This document shows, in pieces, positions 16,848 to 25,189 of a DNA stretch of 64,000 nucleotides. The stretch spans positions 62,001 to 126,000 of the forward strand of contig NZ_JACHXD010000007.1 in the NCBI RefSeq assembly GCF_014191875.1, written 5' to 3'. A model generated the notes under the pieces. The model was not told the DNA's origin. It did no database searches and saw only the letters and a program-made list of their open reading frames with translations. The stretch comes from Pseudoduganella violacea. Lineage in GTDB: Bacteria; Pseudomonadota; Gammaproteobacteria; Burkholderiales; Burkholderiaceae_D. Each line of letters starts with the position of its first letter. Within the stretch, counting starts at the first letter, position 1. The position numbers were made by a program, and so were the translations under genes.

Positions 16848-18904
16848 GCCAGCCGCGCAGCTATTTCCAGCGCCTGACGCACTATTACGCCATCTTCACG
16901 CTGTGCTTCGCCGGCTTCCTGGTCGCCCTGGCCGTGCTGGAAAAAGAAGGCATGCCGCGCGTGTGGATCGGCTATCTCTTCATGTTCGCCACCATCGTGC
17001 TGTATGCGCTGATCGGCGTGGTCAGCCGCACGTCCAAGGTGACGGAATATTATGTGGCGGGGCGGCGCGTGCCGGCCCTGTACAACGGCATGGCGACGGC
17101 GGCCGACTGGATTTCGGCGGCCAGCTTCATCAGCCTGGCGGGCGGGCTCTACCACTACGGCTTCGACGGCCTGGCTTATATCATGGGCTGGACCGGCGGC
17201 TACTGCCTGGTGGCGCTGCTGATCGCGCCCTATCTGCGCAAATTCGGCCAGTACACGATTCCCGACTTCCTGGCGGCGCGCTACGGCGACGCCGACAACG
17301 GCCGCCTGATCCGCATGCTCGGCGTGGCGGCCACCATCATGGTGTCCTTCATCTATGTGGTGGCGCAGATTTACGCCGTGGGCCTGATCGCCTCGCGCTT
17401 TACCGGCGTCGACTTCTCGGTCGGCATCTTCCTCGGCCTGGCCAGCATCCTGGTCTGCTCCTTCCTGGGCGGCATGCGCGCCATCACCTGGACCCAGGTG
17501 GCGCAGTACATCATCATCCTGGTGGCCTTTCTGATTCCCGTGATGTGGATGTCGGCCAAGCATGGCGGCAATCCGGTGCCGCTGGTCGCCTACGGCAAGC
17601 TGCTGCCGGAAATCAGCGCGCGCGAAGCGGTGCTCAAGGACGACAGCAAGGAGCGCGAGGTGCGCGCCATCTTCCGCCAGCGCGCCGAGGACTATGAACA
17701 GCGCCTGCGCGCCCTGCCCGCCTCCTGGGAAGCGGGGCGCCAGGAAGCCCAGCGCCAGCTCGACCGCGTCAAGCAGCGCAATGCTTCGCTGGCCGAGGTG
17801 CGCAATGCCGAACGCGCGCTGCTCTCCTATCCGAAAAATGCCGACGAGGCCGTCACCGCCTGGACCGCGGCGCGCGACTACAACCGCGCCCGCGCGCGTC
17901 CGATCGTGCCGCATGCCCTGCCCTTTCCCGGCGCCGACCGCGAACAGTCCGATATCAAGCGCAATAATTTCCTGGCCCTGGCCTTTTGCCTGATGCTGGG
18001 CACGGCCGCGCTGCCGCATATCCTGATGCGCTCCTACACCACACCCTCGGTGCACGAGGCGCGCCAATCGGTGTTCTGGACCCTGTTCTTCATCCTGCTG
18101 ATTTACCTGACGATTCCGGCGCTGGCGGTGCTGGTCAAATACGATATCTACCACGCGCTGGTCGGCACCGAATTCTCGCGCCTGCCCACGTGGATTTCCT
18201 ACTGGGCCAATGTGGACAAGCTGCATCCCCTGGTCAGCATCACCGACATCAACCACGACGGCATCGTGCAGCTGGCCGAAATCGCCATCGACGCCGACGT
18301 ACTGGTGCTGGCCACGCCGGAAATCGCCGGCCTGCCCTATGTGATCTCGGGCCTGGTGGCGGCGGGCGGGCTGGCGGCGGCCCTCTCCACCGCCGACGGC
18401 CTGCTGCTGGCGATCTCGAACGCGCTGTCGCACGATATCTATTACAAGATCGTCGATCCCAACGCCTCGACCCAGAAGCGGGTCACGATTTCCAAGCTGC
18501 TGCTGCTGGCCGTGGCCTTCATCGCCGCTTACGCCGCCTCCACCAAGCCGGGCGACATCCTGTCCCTGGTCGGCGCCGCCTTCTCGCTGGCCGCCTCCAC
18601 CCTCTTCCCGGTGCTGGTGCTGGGCGTGTTCTGGCCGCGCGCCAACCGCGCCGGGGCGGTGGCCGCCATGCTCGGCGGCCTGGGCGTGTGCATTTATTAC
18701 ATGCTGCGCACCCATCCGGTGCTGGGCGAAGGCGCGGCCGGCCAGTGGTTCCATATCGCGCCGATCTCGGCCGGCATCTTCGGCGTGCCGGCCGGCATGC
18801 TGGTGCTGGTCTTGGTCAGCCTGCTGACGCCGCCGCCCGGCCGGCGCAGCCTGTCGCTGCTGGCCCATGTGCGCGCGCCGGACGAGGCCGCACCGCCGCA
18901 TTAG
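16844..18904 (+). CDS. Sodium:solute symporter, VC_2705/ActP-like
   Basis: A 686-residue member of the solute:sodium symporter family (large subunit type, related to acetate permease ActP). The membrane core has typical motifs: TEYYVAGRRVPALYNGMATAADWISAASF, and VAAGGLAAALSTADGLLLAISNALSHD. Residues about 240-372 form a charged insert rich in Arg, Glu and Ala, predicted helical or coiled coil. Residues 468-479 (DINHDGIVQLAE) match an EF-hand calcium loop at the key positions. The likely substrate is a short carboxylate. It is the last gene of the four-gene overlapping operon. Confidence 0.88.
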   Translation: MSQPRSYFQRLTHYYAIFTLCFAGFLVALAVLEKEGMPRVWIGYLFMFATIVLYALIGVVSRTSKVTEYYVAGRRVPALYNGMATAADWISAASFISLAGGLYHYGFDGLAYIMGWTGGYCLVALLIAPYLRKFGQYTIPDFLAARYGDADNGRLIRMLGVAATIMVSFIYVVAQIYAVGLIASRFTGVDFSVGIFLGLASILVCSFLGGMRAITWTQVAQYIIILVAFLIPVMWMSAKHGGNPVPLVAYGKLLPEISAREAVLKDDSKEREVRAIFRQRAEDYEQRLRALPASWEAGRQEAQRQLDRVKQRNASLAEVRNAERALLSYPKNADEAVTAWTAARDYNRARARPIVPHALPFPGADREQSDIKRNNFLALAFCLMLGTAALPHILMRSYTTPSVHEARQSVFWTLFFILLIYLTIPALAVLVKYDIYHALVGTEFSRLPTWISYWANVDKLHPLVSITDINHDGIVQLAEIAIDADVLVLATPEIAGLPYVISGLVAAGGLAAALSTADGLLLAISNALSHDIYYKIVDPNASTQKRVTISKLLLLAVAFIAAYAASTKPGDILSLVGAAFSLAASTLFPVLVLGVFWPRANRAGAVAAMLGGLGVCIYYMLRTHPVLGEGAAGQWFHIAPISAGIFGVPAGMLVLVLVSLLTPPPGRRSLSLLAHVRAPDEAAPPH

Positions 18905-18917
18905 AAGCCGGCCACCA

Positions 18918-18946
18918 TTGCCAAAGCGATAAGGCGGTGATACTGT
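18918..18946 (+). promoter_or_regulatory. Candidate promoter of the S9 peptidase cluster
   Basis: TTGCCA at 18918-18923, a 17-base spacer and TACTGT at 18941-18946 lie about 45 bases before the first peptidase start, in the gap after the symporter. The -10 is imperfect. Confidence 0.45.
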
Positions 18947-18989
18947 AGGGAAATTATTCAATAAGCAATAAACTGAACAAGAAACCCCT

Positions 18990-21059
18990 ATGGCAAACAC
19001 AATCAGAAGCATCGTCCCCGCTTTGCGGGCGCTGGCTTTCTCCATCGGCCTGACCGCCGGAGCGGCGGCATGGATGCCCGCGACGGCGGCGGTGCCGATC
19101 GAAGCCTTCTTCACCAATCCGGAATTCAGCGAAGCCCGCCTCTCGCCCAGCGGCAATTATGTGGCCGCCAAAGCCAGCCATAACGGCCAGCGCATGCGGC
19201 TGATCGTGGTCGACCTGCAAAACAATGCGGCCAAGGTCGTGGCCCAATTTGCCAGGGCCGATATCCGGGATTTCCAGTGGATCAGCGACCAGCGCCTGCT
19301 CTTCAATCTGACCGACCGCAGCGTCGGCCAAGGCGATGTGGCGCATGCGCCAGGCTTGTTTGCGGTCGACCGCGACGGCGGCAATTTCCGCCAACTGGTC
19401 AACCGTACCGGCCACGTCCTGAGCACGCCGGCGGCGGCGCGCATGCTGCCCTGGTATCACTTCATGCTGGACCAGAGCGGCAGCATGGATTCGGAATCGG
19501 TGTACGTCATCCGGCGTAATTTTCAAAATGAAAACGCGGACGAACTGGTCTTCGGAGAGCTGCTGCACCTGAACACGCTTACCGGCCAGACCAAATATGT
19601 GCCGCGCCCGCCCGATTCCGTGGGCTGGCTGCTCGACACCCGGGGCGAGCCGCGGCTCGCCGTCGGCATGGAAAAGAATCAGAAAAAAATCTATGTGCGC
19701 GCGCAAGGCCAGCAGGAATGGCGCCAGATCGCCAGTTTTGCCGCCGTGGGTAAGAGCGAGGGTGGGTTCACCCCGTTAGCCCTGACCGCCGACGACAAAC
19801 TCTATGTCAGCAGTACCGCCGCGGGCGACAAGGCCGCCGTGCACACCCTCGATCTGGCCACCGGCAAACTCAGTAAAGACCCGCTGGTCCTGCTGGATGG
19901 CTATGATTTCGATGGCCATCTGCTGTTCCGCAATGACACCCTGATCGGCCTGCGCTTTACCAGCGACGCCCTGGGTACGCAGTGGTTGGACCCGGCCATG
20001 AAAGCGCTGCAGGAGGAAGTCGACGCCCTGCTGCCCGCCACGGTCAATCTGCTGAGCCCACCACAGCAGGCCGATGCGCCCAATCTGCTGGTGCAGTCCT
20101 ATTCCGACCGCCAGCCCATCCTGACCTATATCTACCATCGCGCCAGCAAGAAGCTGAACCAGGTGGGCGCCAACCGCAGCCTGATCCAGCCGCAGCAGAT
20201 GGCACAGCAGCAATTCCTGCGCTACAAGGCGCGCGACGGCCTGCCCATTCCCGCCCTGCTGACGGTTCCCGCCCATGCCAAAGGGCAGAAGCTGCCGCTG
20301 GTGGTGCTGGTGCATGGCGGCCCCTATGTGCGCGGCAACAGCTGGGGCTGGCATCCCGATTCGCAATTTCTCGCCTCGCGCGGCTATGCCGTGCTGGAGC
20401 CGGAGTTTCGTGGCAGCAGGGGCTTCGGCACACGCCACTTCTTTGCCGGCTTCAAGCAATGGGGTTTGAAGATGCAGGACGATATCGCCGACGGCGCGCG
20501 CTGGGCCATCGACCAGGGCCTGGCCGATCCGCAACGCATCTGCATCGCTGGCGCCAGCTATGGCGGCTATGCCACCCTGATGGGCCTGATCAACGATCCC
20601 GAGCTGTACAAATGCGGCGTCAACTGGGTGGGCGTCACCGACATCAAGCTGATGTACACCGACACCTGGGCCAGCCGTTCCGATGTCACACTGTTCGCAA
20701 AACGCTATGGCATGCCGGAAATGATCGGCGATCTGGAAAAGGATGCAGAACAATTGAAAGCCACCTCGCCGCTGCTGCAAGCGCACCGCCTGAAACAACC
20801 GCTGCTGATGGCCTATGGCGGTTCGGATATGCGCGTGCCCCAGTTTCATGGCAATAAGTTCCGCGACGCCGTCAGCGCCACCAACCAGGACGTCGAGTGG
20901 ATCGTGTATCCGGAAGAGGGCCATGGCTGGGTGCTGCCGCACAACCGCATCGATTTCTGGCGCCGGGTCGAACAATTCCTGGACCGGAATATCGGTCCTG
21001 CCTCTCAACACAAGAAGCAGCCCGCCGCCGCCATGCCGCCTAAGGAGTCCCCGCCATGA
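18990..21059 (+). CDS. S9 family peptidase (prolyl oligopeptidase type), copy 1
   Basis: A 689-residue exported serine peptidase. It has a signal peptide (residues 1-34, ending MPATAA), a seven-bladed-propeller-like domain (about 40-400), and an alpha/beta hydrolase domain with HGGPYVRG, nucleophile GASYGGY near residue 522, Asp in GGSDMRVP and His in EEGHGW. Members cleave short peptides, often acyl- or Xaa-dipeptides. The C-terminal tail (QHKKQPAAAMPPKESPP) is unique to this copy. Its stop overlaps the start of copy 2. It is the most diverged of three tandem copies. Confidence 0.88.
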   Translation: MANTIRSIVPALRALAFSIGLTAGAAAWMPATAAVPIEAFFTNPEFSEARLSPSGNYVAAKASHNGQRMRLIVVDLQNNAAKVVAQFARADIRDFQWISDQRLLFNLTDRSVGQGDVAHAPGLFAVDRDGGNFRQLVNRTGHVLSTPAAARMLPWYHFMLDQSGSMDSESVYVIRRNFQNENADELVFGELLHLNTLTGQTKYVPRPPDSVGWLLDTRGEPRLAVGMEKNQKKIYVRAQGQQEWRQIASFAAVGKSEGGFTPLALTADDKLYVSSTAAGDKAAVHTLDLATGKLSKDPLVLLDGYDFDGHLLFRNDTLIGLRFTSDALGTQWLDPAMKALQEEVDALLPATVNLLSPPQQADAPNLLVQSYSDRQPILTYIYHRASKKLNQVGANRSLIQPQQMAQQQFLRYKARDGLPIPALLTVPAHAKGQKLPLVVLVHGGPYVRGNSWGWHPDSQFLASRGYAVLEPEFRGSRGFGTRHFFAGFKQWGLKMQDDIADGARWAIDQGLADPQRICIAGASYGGYATLMGLINDPELYKCGVNWVGVTDIKLMYTDTWASRSDVTLFAKRYGMPEMIGDLEKDAEQLKATSPLLQAHRLKQPLLMAYGGSDMRVPQFHGNKFRDAVSATNQDVEWIVYPEEGHGWVLPHNRIDFWRRVEQFLDRNIGPASQHKKQPAAAMPPKESPP

Positions 21060-23092
21060 ATGTCTTCGCCCTGCTGCTGAGTGCCGTTCTCAGCCTTCCC
21101 TTGGCTGCGCAGGCAGCCCAGCCCGCCGCGCCGGTGCCGCTGGCCGCCTTCTTCGACAATGCCGAGTTCGGCGAGGCCGTGCTCTCGCCCAGCGGCAAAT
21201 ACCTGGCGGCCAAGGTCGGCGGCGGCGACCAGCGCGAGGGGCTGGTCGTGGTCGACCTGAGCCAGATCTCCTTACAGGTGGTGGCGCGCTTTGCCGACGT
21301 CGATATCAATCATGTGCAGTGGGTGAATGAGGAGCGGCTGCTGTTCGACACCATCGACAAGCGCATCGGCGTGGGTGACGTCCGCTTCGCGCCCGGCCTG
21401 TTCGCGGTCGACCGCGACGGCAAGAATTTCCGCCAGCTGGCCAACCGCAACGCCAACTTCGTCCAGCCGTCCGGCGCGGCGCGCCTGCTGCCCTGGCATA
21501 CCTTCATGATGGAGCAGCGCGGCGCGCAGAATTCCGATTACGTCTATGTGCGCAGCCAGAAGATCGACGGTCCCGGCGAACTGCGCTATGAGGAATTGCT
21601 GCGTCTGAACACGCGCAACGGCCATGCGACCTCGTTCGGCCGGCCCGCCGATACCCGCGGCTGGATGCTGGACGATAAAGGCGAACCGCGCTTGACCTGG
21701 GGCCACGAGAAAGGCGTGCAGACCATTTACCTGCGCGAGCAGGATGGCGAGAAAGGCAGTTGGCGCAAGCTGGCTTCCTTCAATGCCTATGGCATCGCTA
21801 AACAAGGTTTCGATCCGCTCGCCTTCGGCCCGGACGGCACGCTGTATGTGGTCAGCCATCACGCCGGGGATGATAAGAAGGCGGTGCATACCCTGGACCT
21901 GGCCACGGGCCAGGTCAGCGCCAAGCCCCTGGTCCAGCTCGACGGCTTCGATTTTTCCGGCCATCTGATTTTCGGACGCGGCAAACTGCTGGGCGTGCGC
22001 TATGTGCGCGAAGCGCGCGACACGCTGTGGCTGGACCCGGAGATGAAGCAGATGCAGGCCGAGATCGACGCCAAACTGCCGAATACGATCAATCTGCTGA
22101 CCGTGCCAAGCCGCCCGGAAACGCCGAATGTGCTGGTACGCGCCTATTCCGACCGCCAGCCCGCCGTGACCCTGATCTATAACAGCGAGGCCAAGACCTT
22201 CAACAAGGTCGGCGACAGCCGCCCGCAGATCCGCGCCGCCGAGATGGCGGGCCAGCGCTTCCTGCGCTACAAGGCGCGCGACGGCCTGGAGATTCCCACC
22301 CTGTTGACCGTGCCCAACGAGAAGGAAGGCCAGAAACTGCCGCTGGTGGTGCTGGTGCACGGCGGTCCCTGGGTACGCGGCAGCAGCTGGGGCTGGGATG
22401 CCAACGCCCAGTTCCTGGCCTCGCGCGGCTATGCCGTGCTGGAACCGGAATTCCGCGGCAGCACCGGCTTCGGCGGGCGCCATCTGCAGGCCGGCTTCAA
22501 GCAATGGGGCTTGAAGATGCAGGACGATATCGCCGACGGCGCGCGCTGGGCCATCGCCGAAGGCATAGCCGATCCGCAGCGCATCTGCATTGCCGGCGCC
22601 AGCTACGGCGGCTACGCCACGCTGATGGGTCTGGCGCGCAATCCCGAGCTGTTCAAGTGCGGCATCAACTGGGTTGGCGTCACCGATATCAAGCTGATGT
22701 ACACGGGCCACTGGAGCGCCATTTCCGACCTGTCGGAACAATGGAAGGAATATGGCATGCCGCAGCTGATCGGCGATCTGGAAAAGGATGCGGAACAATT
22801 GAAAGCCACCTCGCCCCTGCTGCTGGCCGAACGCATCCGCCAACCCCTGCTGCTGGCCTATGGCGGCGCCGACCAACGCGTACCCATCTACCACGGCACC
22901 AAGTTCCGCGACGCCGTCAAAGCGCATAACAAGGAGGTTGAGTGGGTCGAGTATGCGGAGGAAGGCCATGGCTGGACGCTGCCGAAAAACCGCATCGATT
23001 TCTGGGGTAGGGTCGAAAAATTCCTCGACCGGAATATCGGCGCGGGCGCCAGCCGCCCCGATCCGGGCCCGGGCGCGCCGCAAGCAAAATAA
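21056..23092 (+). CDS. S9 family peptidase (prolyl oligopeptidase type), copy 2
   Basis: A 678-residue paralogue of copies 1 and 3, with a short signal peptide (residues 1-20), a propeller domain and a hydrolase domain containing HGGPWVRG, GASYGGY, GGADQRVP and EEGHGW, so the triad is intact. The ATG at 21056 is preceded by AAGGAG and overlaps the copy 1 stop, so copies 1 and 2 are co-translated. About 150 bases at the 3' end are almost identical to copy 3, pointing to recent duplication or gene conversion. Substrate unknown; a periplasmic role in peptide use is likely. Confidence 0.88.
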   Translation: MNVFALLLSAVLSLPLAAQAAQPAAPVPLAAFFDNAEFGEAVLSPSGKYLAAKVGGGDQREGLVVVDLSQISLQVVARFADVDINHVQWVNEERLLFDTIDKRIGVGDVRFAPGLFAVDRDGKNFRQLANRNANFVQPSGAARLLPWHTFMMEQRGAQNSDYVYVRSQKIDGPGELRYEELLRLNTRNGHATSFGRPADTRGWMLDDKGEPRLTWGHEKGVQTIYLREQDGEKGSWRKLASFNAYGIAKQGFDPLAFGPDGTLYVVSHHAGDDKKAVHTLDLATGQVSAKPLVQLDGFDFSGHLIFGRGKLLGVRYVREARDTLWLDPEMKQMQAEIDAKLPNTINLLTVPSRPETPNVLVRAYSDRQPAVTLIYNSEAKTFNKVGDSRPQIRAAEMAGQRFLRYKARDGLEIPTLLTVPNEKEGQKLPLVVLVHGGPWVRGSSWGWDANAQFLASRGYAVLEPEFRGSTGFGGRHLQAGFKQWGLKMQDDIADGARWAIAEGIADPQRICIAGASYGGYATLMGLARNPELFKCGINWVGVTDIKLMYTGHWSAISDLSEQWKEYGMPQLIGDLEKDAEQLKATSPLLLAERIRQPLLLAYGGADQRVPIYHGTKFRDAVKAHNKEVEWVEYAEEGHGWTLPKNRIDFWGRVEKFLDRNIGAGASRPDPGPGAPQAK

Positions 23093-23119
23093 ATTATAAA
23101 AATATTATTTATCAGCTAT

Positions 23120-23150
23120 GATTTTAATTATTTAATTGATAATTAAAATC
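23120..23150. repeat. Perfect AT-rich inverted repeat abutting the start codon of copy 3
   Basis: GATTTTAATTAT (23120-23131) and ATAATTAAAATC (23139-23150) are exact reverse complements separated by seven bases. The right arm ends at the base before the ATG at 23151. The stretch 23093-23150 is extremely AT-rich in a GC-rich genome and contains no Shine-Dalgarno. It could be a repressor operator, an RNA hairpin at the start codon, or a remnant of an insertion. Confidence 0.85.
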
Positions 23151-25154
23151 ATGCCCACCTACCGCTTCCCCGCCCTCGCCGCCTTCCTGGCTGCCGCCAG
23201 CACCCTGCTGCATGGCGCCGCCGCGGCGGCGCCCATTCCGATCGAATACTTCTTCGAGCAGCCCGAATTCAGCCAAGCCCTGCTTTCGCCCAGCGGCAAA
23301 TACCTGGCCGCCAAGGTGGCGGCGCGCGGCAGCCGCGAAGGGCTGGTCGTGGTTGACCTGGTCAATAACAGCGCGCGGAAAGTCGCCCAGTTTTCCGATG
23401 CGGATATCGGCAACGTGCACTGGATCAGCGAGGAACGCCTGCTGTTCGACACCGAGGATAAGCGGCTGGGGCTGCGCGATATCGAATACGGTCCCGGCCT
23501 GTACGCCGTGGACCGCGACGGCCAGCATTTGCGCCAGCTGGCCGACCGCAGCGGCGCGGCCCTGCGCGAGCGCAGCATCCGTACCCTGCTGCCCTGGCAC
23601 ACCTTCATGCTGGAACAGCCCGGCGCCCAGGACTCCGACTATGTCTACGTGGCCGACCGCAAATACGAGTGGCCCGGCGTGCTGCGCCGCGAAGGCTTGC
23701 TGCGCCTGAATACGCGTACCGGCCAGTCCACGGCCGTGCTGCGTCCCGCCGACACGGAAGACTGGTTGCTCGACTATCAGGGCGAGCCGCGTCTGGCCTG
23801 GGCCTTCGAGAAGAATATGGCCACCCTGTATCTGCGCGAGGCGGCCGATAATAGCTGGCGCAAGCTGCATACCCACGATATATACAAGCCTGGCAGCGAC
23901 AGCTTCACGCCACTCGCTTTCGGTCCGGACAAGCAGCTGTATGTCCGTTCGCACCAGAGCGGCGACAAGAGCGCCGTGCATGTGTTCGATAGCACGAGCG
24001 GCAAGATCAGCAAGACCCCCCTGGTGCAGCTCGACGGCTTTGACTTCAGCGGTCACCTCATCTTCGGCAAGGGCAGGCTGCTCGGCGTACGCCATCTGAG
24101 CGAGGCCTGGGAAACCAGCTGGGTCGACGCTGCCATGAAGAAGGTGCAGGAGGATGTCGATGCGCGCCTGCCGCAGACCATCAACCGCATCGACCTGCCG
24201 GCACGGCCGGAGACCGACAATATCCTGGTCACGGCCGAATCCGACCGCCAGCCGCCCCTGACCTATGTGTACAACACCCAGGCCAAGACCTTTAACAAGG
24301 TGGGCGAGAGCTATAGCCGGATCGATCCGGCGCGCATGGCGCCGCAGCAGTTCCTGCGCTACAAGGCACGCGATGGCCTGGAAATTCCCGCCTTGCTGAC
24401 CTTGCCTGAGGGCAGCAAGGGCAAGAAACTGCCGATGCTGGTCCTGGTGCATGGCGGCCCTTGGGCGCGCGCCAGTATCTGGGGCTGGAATCCGTCGGCC
24501 CAGTTTCTGGCCTCGCGCGGCTACGCCGTGCTGGAACCGGATTTCCGTGGCAGCACCGGCTATGGCGACGCGCATCTGGCAGCAGGGTTCAAGCAGTGGG
24601 GCTTGAAGATGCAGGATGATGTGGCCGACGGCGCGCGCTGGGCCATCGCTCAGGGCTGGGCCGATCCGCAACGCATCTGCATCGCCGGCGCCAGCTATGG
24701 CGGCTATGCCACGCTGATGGGGCTGCTGCGCGACCCCGAACTGTTCAAATGCGGCATCAACTGGGTCGGCGTCACCGATATTCAGCTGATGTACAGCGGC
24801 CACTGGAGCGCGCTGTCCGACCAGTCCGAGCGCTGGCGGGAATACGGCATGCCGCAGCTGATCGGCGATCCCGAAAAGGACGCCGAGCAATTGAAAGCCA
24901 CCTCCCCGCTGCTGCAGGCCGCGCGCATCCGCCAGCCCCTGCTGCTGGCCTATGGCGGCGTCGACCGCCGCGTGCCGCTGTATCACGGCACCAAATTCCG
25001 CGACGCGGTGAAAGCGCATAACAAGGAGGTCGAGTGGGTCGAGTACGCGGAGGAAGGCCATGGCTGGACGCTGCCGAAAAACCGCATCGATTTCTGGGGC
25101 CGGGTCGAGAAATTCCTCGACCGGCATATCGGCGCGGGGGCGAAAACGGAGTAA
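23151..25154 (+). CDS. S9 family peptidase (prolyl oligopeptidase type), copy 3
   Basis: A 667-residue third copy, with a signal peptide (residues 1-25, ending HGAAAAA), propeller domain, and hydrolase domain with HGGPWARA, GASYGGY, GGVDRRVP and EEGHGW. It is closest to copy 2. The ATG at 23151 gives the natural signal peptide; a TTG 15 bases upstream falls inside the inverted repeat. Unlike copies 1 and 2 it is not translationally coupled. It is preceded by 58 AT-rich bases with a perfect inverted repeat and no ribosome site, so its expression is probably regulated separately. Confidence 0.88.
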   Translation: MPTYRFPALAAFLAAASTLLHGAAAAAPIPIEYFFEQPEFSQALLSPSGKYLAAKVAARGSREGLVVVDLVNNSARKVAQFSDADIGNVHWISEERLLFDTEDKRLGLRDIEYGPGLYAVDRDGQHLRQLADRSGAALRERSIRTLLPWHTFMLEQPGAQDSDYVYVADRKYEWPGVLRREGLLRLNTRTGQSTAVLRPADTEDWLLDYQGEPRLAWAFEKNMATLYLREAADNSWRKLHTHDIYKPGSDSFTPLAFGPDKQLYVRSHQSGDKSAVHVFDSTSGKISKTPLVQLDGFDFSGHLIFGKGRLLGVRHLSEAWETSWVDAAMKKVQEDVDARLPQTINRIDLPARPETDNILVTAESDRQPPLTYVYNTQAKTFNKVGESYSRIDPARMAPQQFLRYKARDGLEIPALLTLPEGSKGKKLPMLVLVHGGPWARASIWGWNPSAQFLASRGYAVLEPDFRGSTGYGDAHLAAGFKQWGLKMQDDVADGARWAIAQGWADPQRICIAGASYGGYATLMGLLRDPELFKCGINWVGVTDIQLMYSGHWSALSDQSERWREYGMPQLIGDPEKDAEQLKATSPLLQAARIRQPLLLAYGGVDRRVPLYHGTKFRDAVKAHNKEVEWVEYAEEGHGWTLPKNRIDFWGRVEKFLDRHIGAGAKTE

Positions 25155-25189
25155 GCTGGCTGCTCCGTCAAGCACAGGGAGGAGAGAGC

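Noticed and set aside
18935-18960. Possible third LexA box (TACTGTAGGG...) before the S9 peptidases
   Set aside because: Only the left CTGT half is present; no ACAG at the required spacing.
16775-19156. A 793-codon open frame antisense to the symporter, kinase end and first peptidase
   Set aside because: High-GC genomes leave long open antisense frames; the translation is Gln/Arg/His/Gly-rich with no family signal, and the sense genes are certain.
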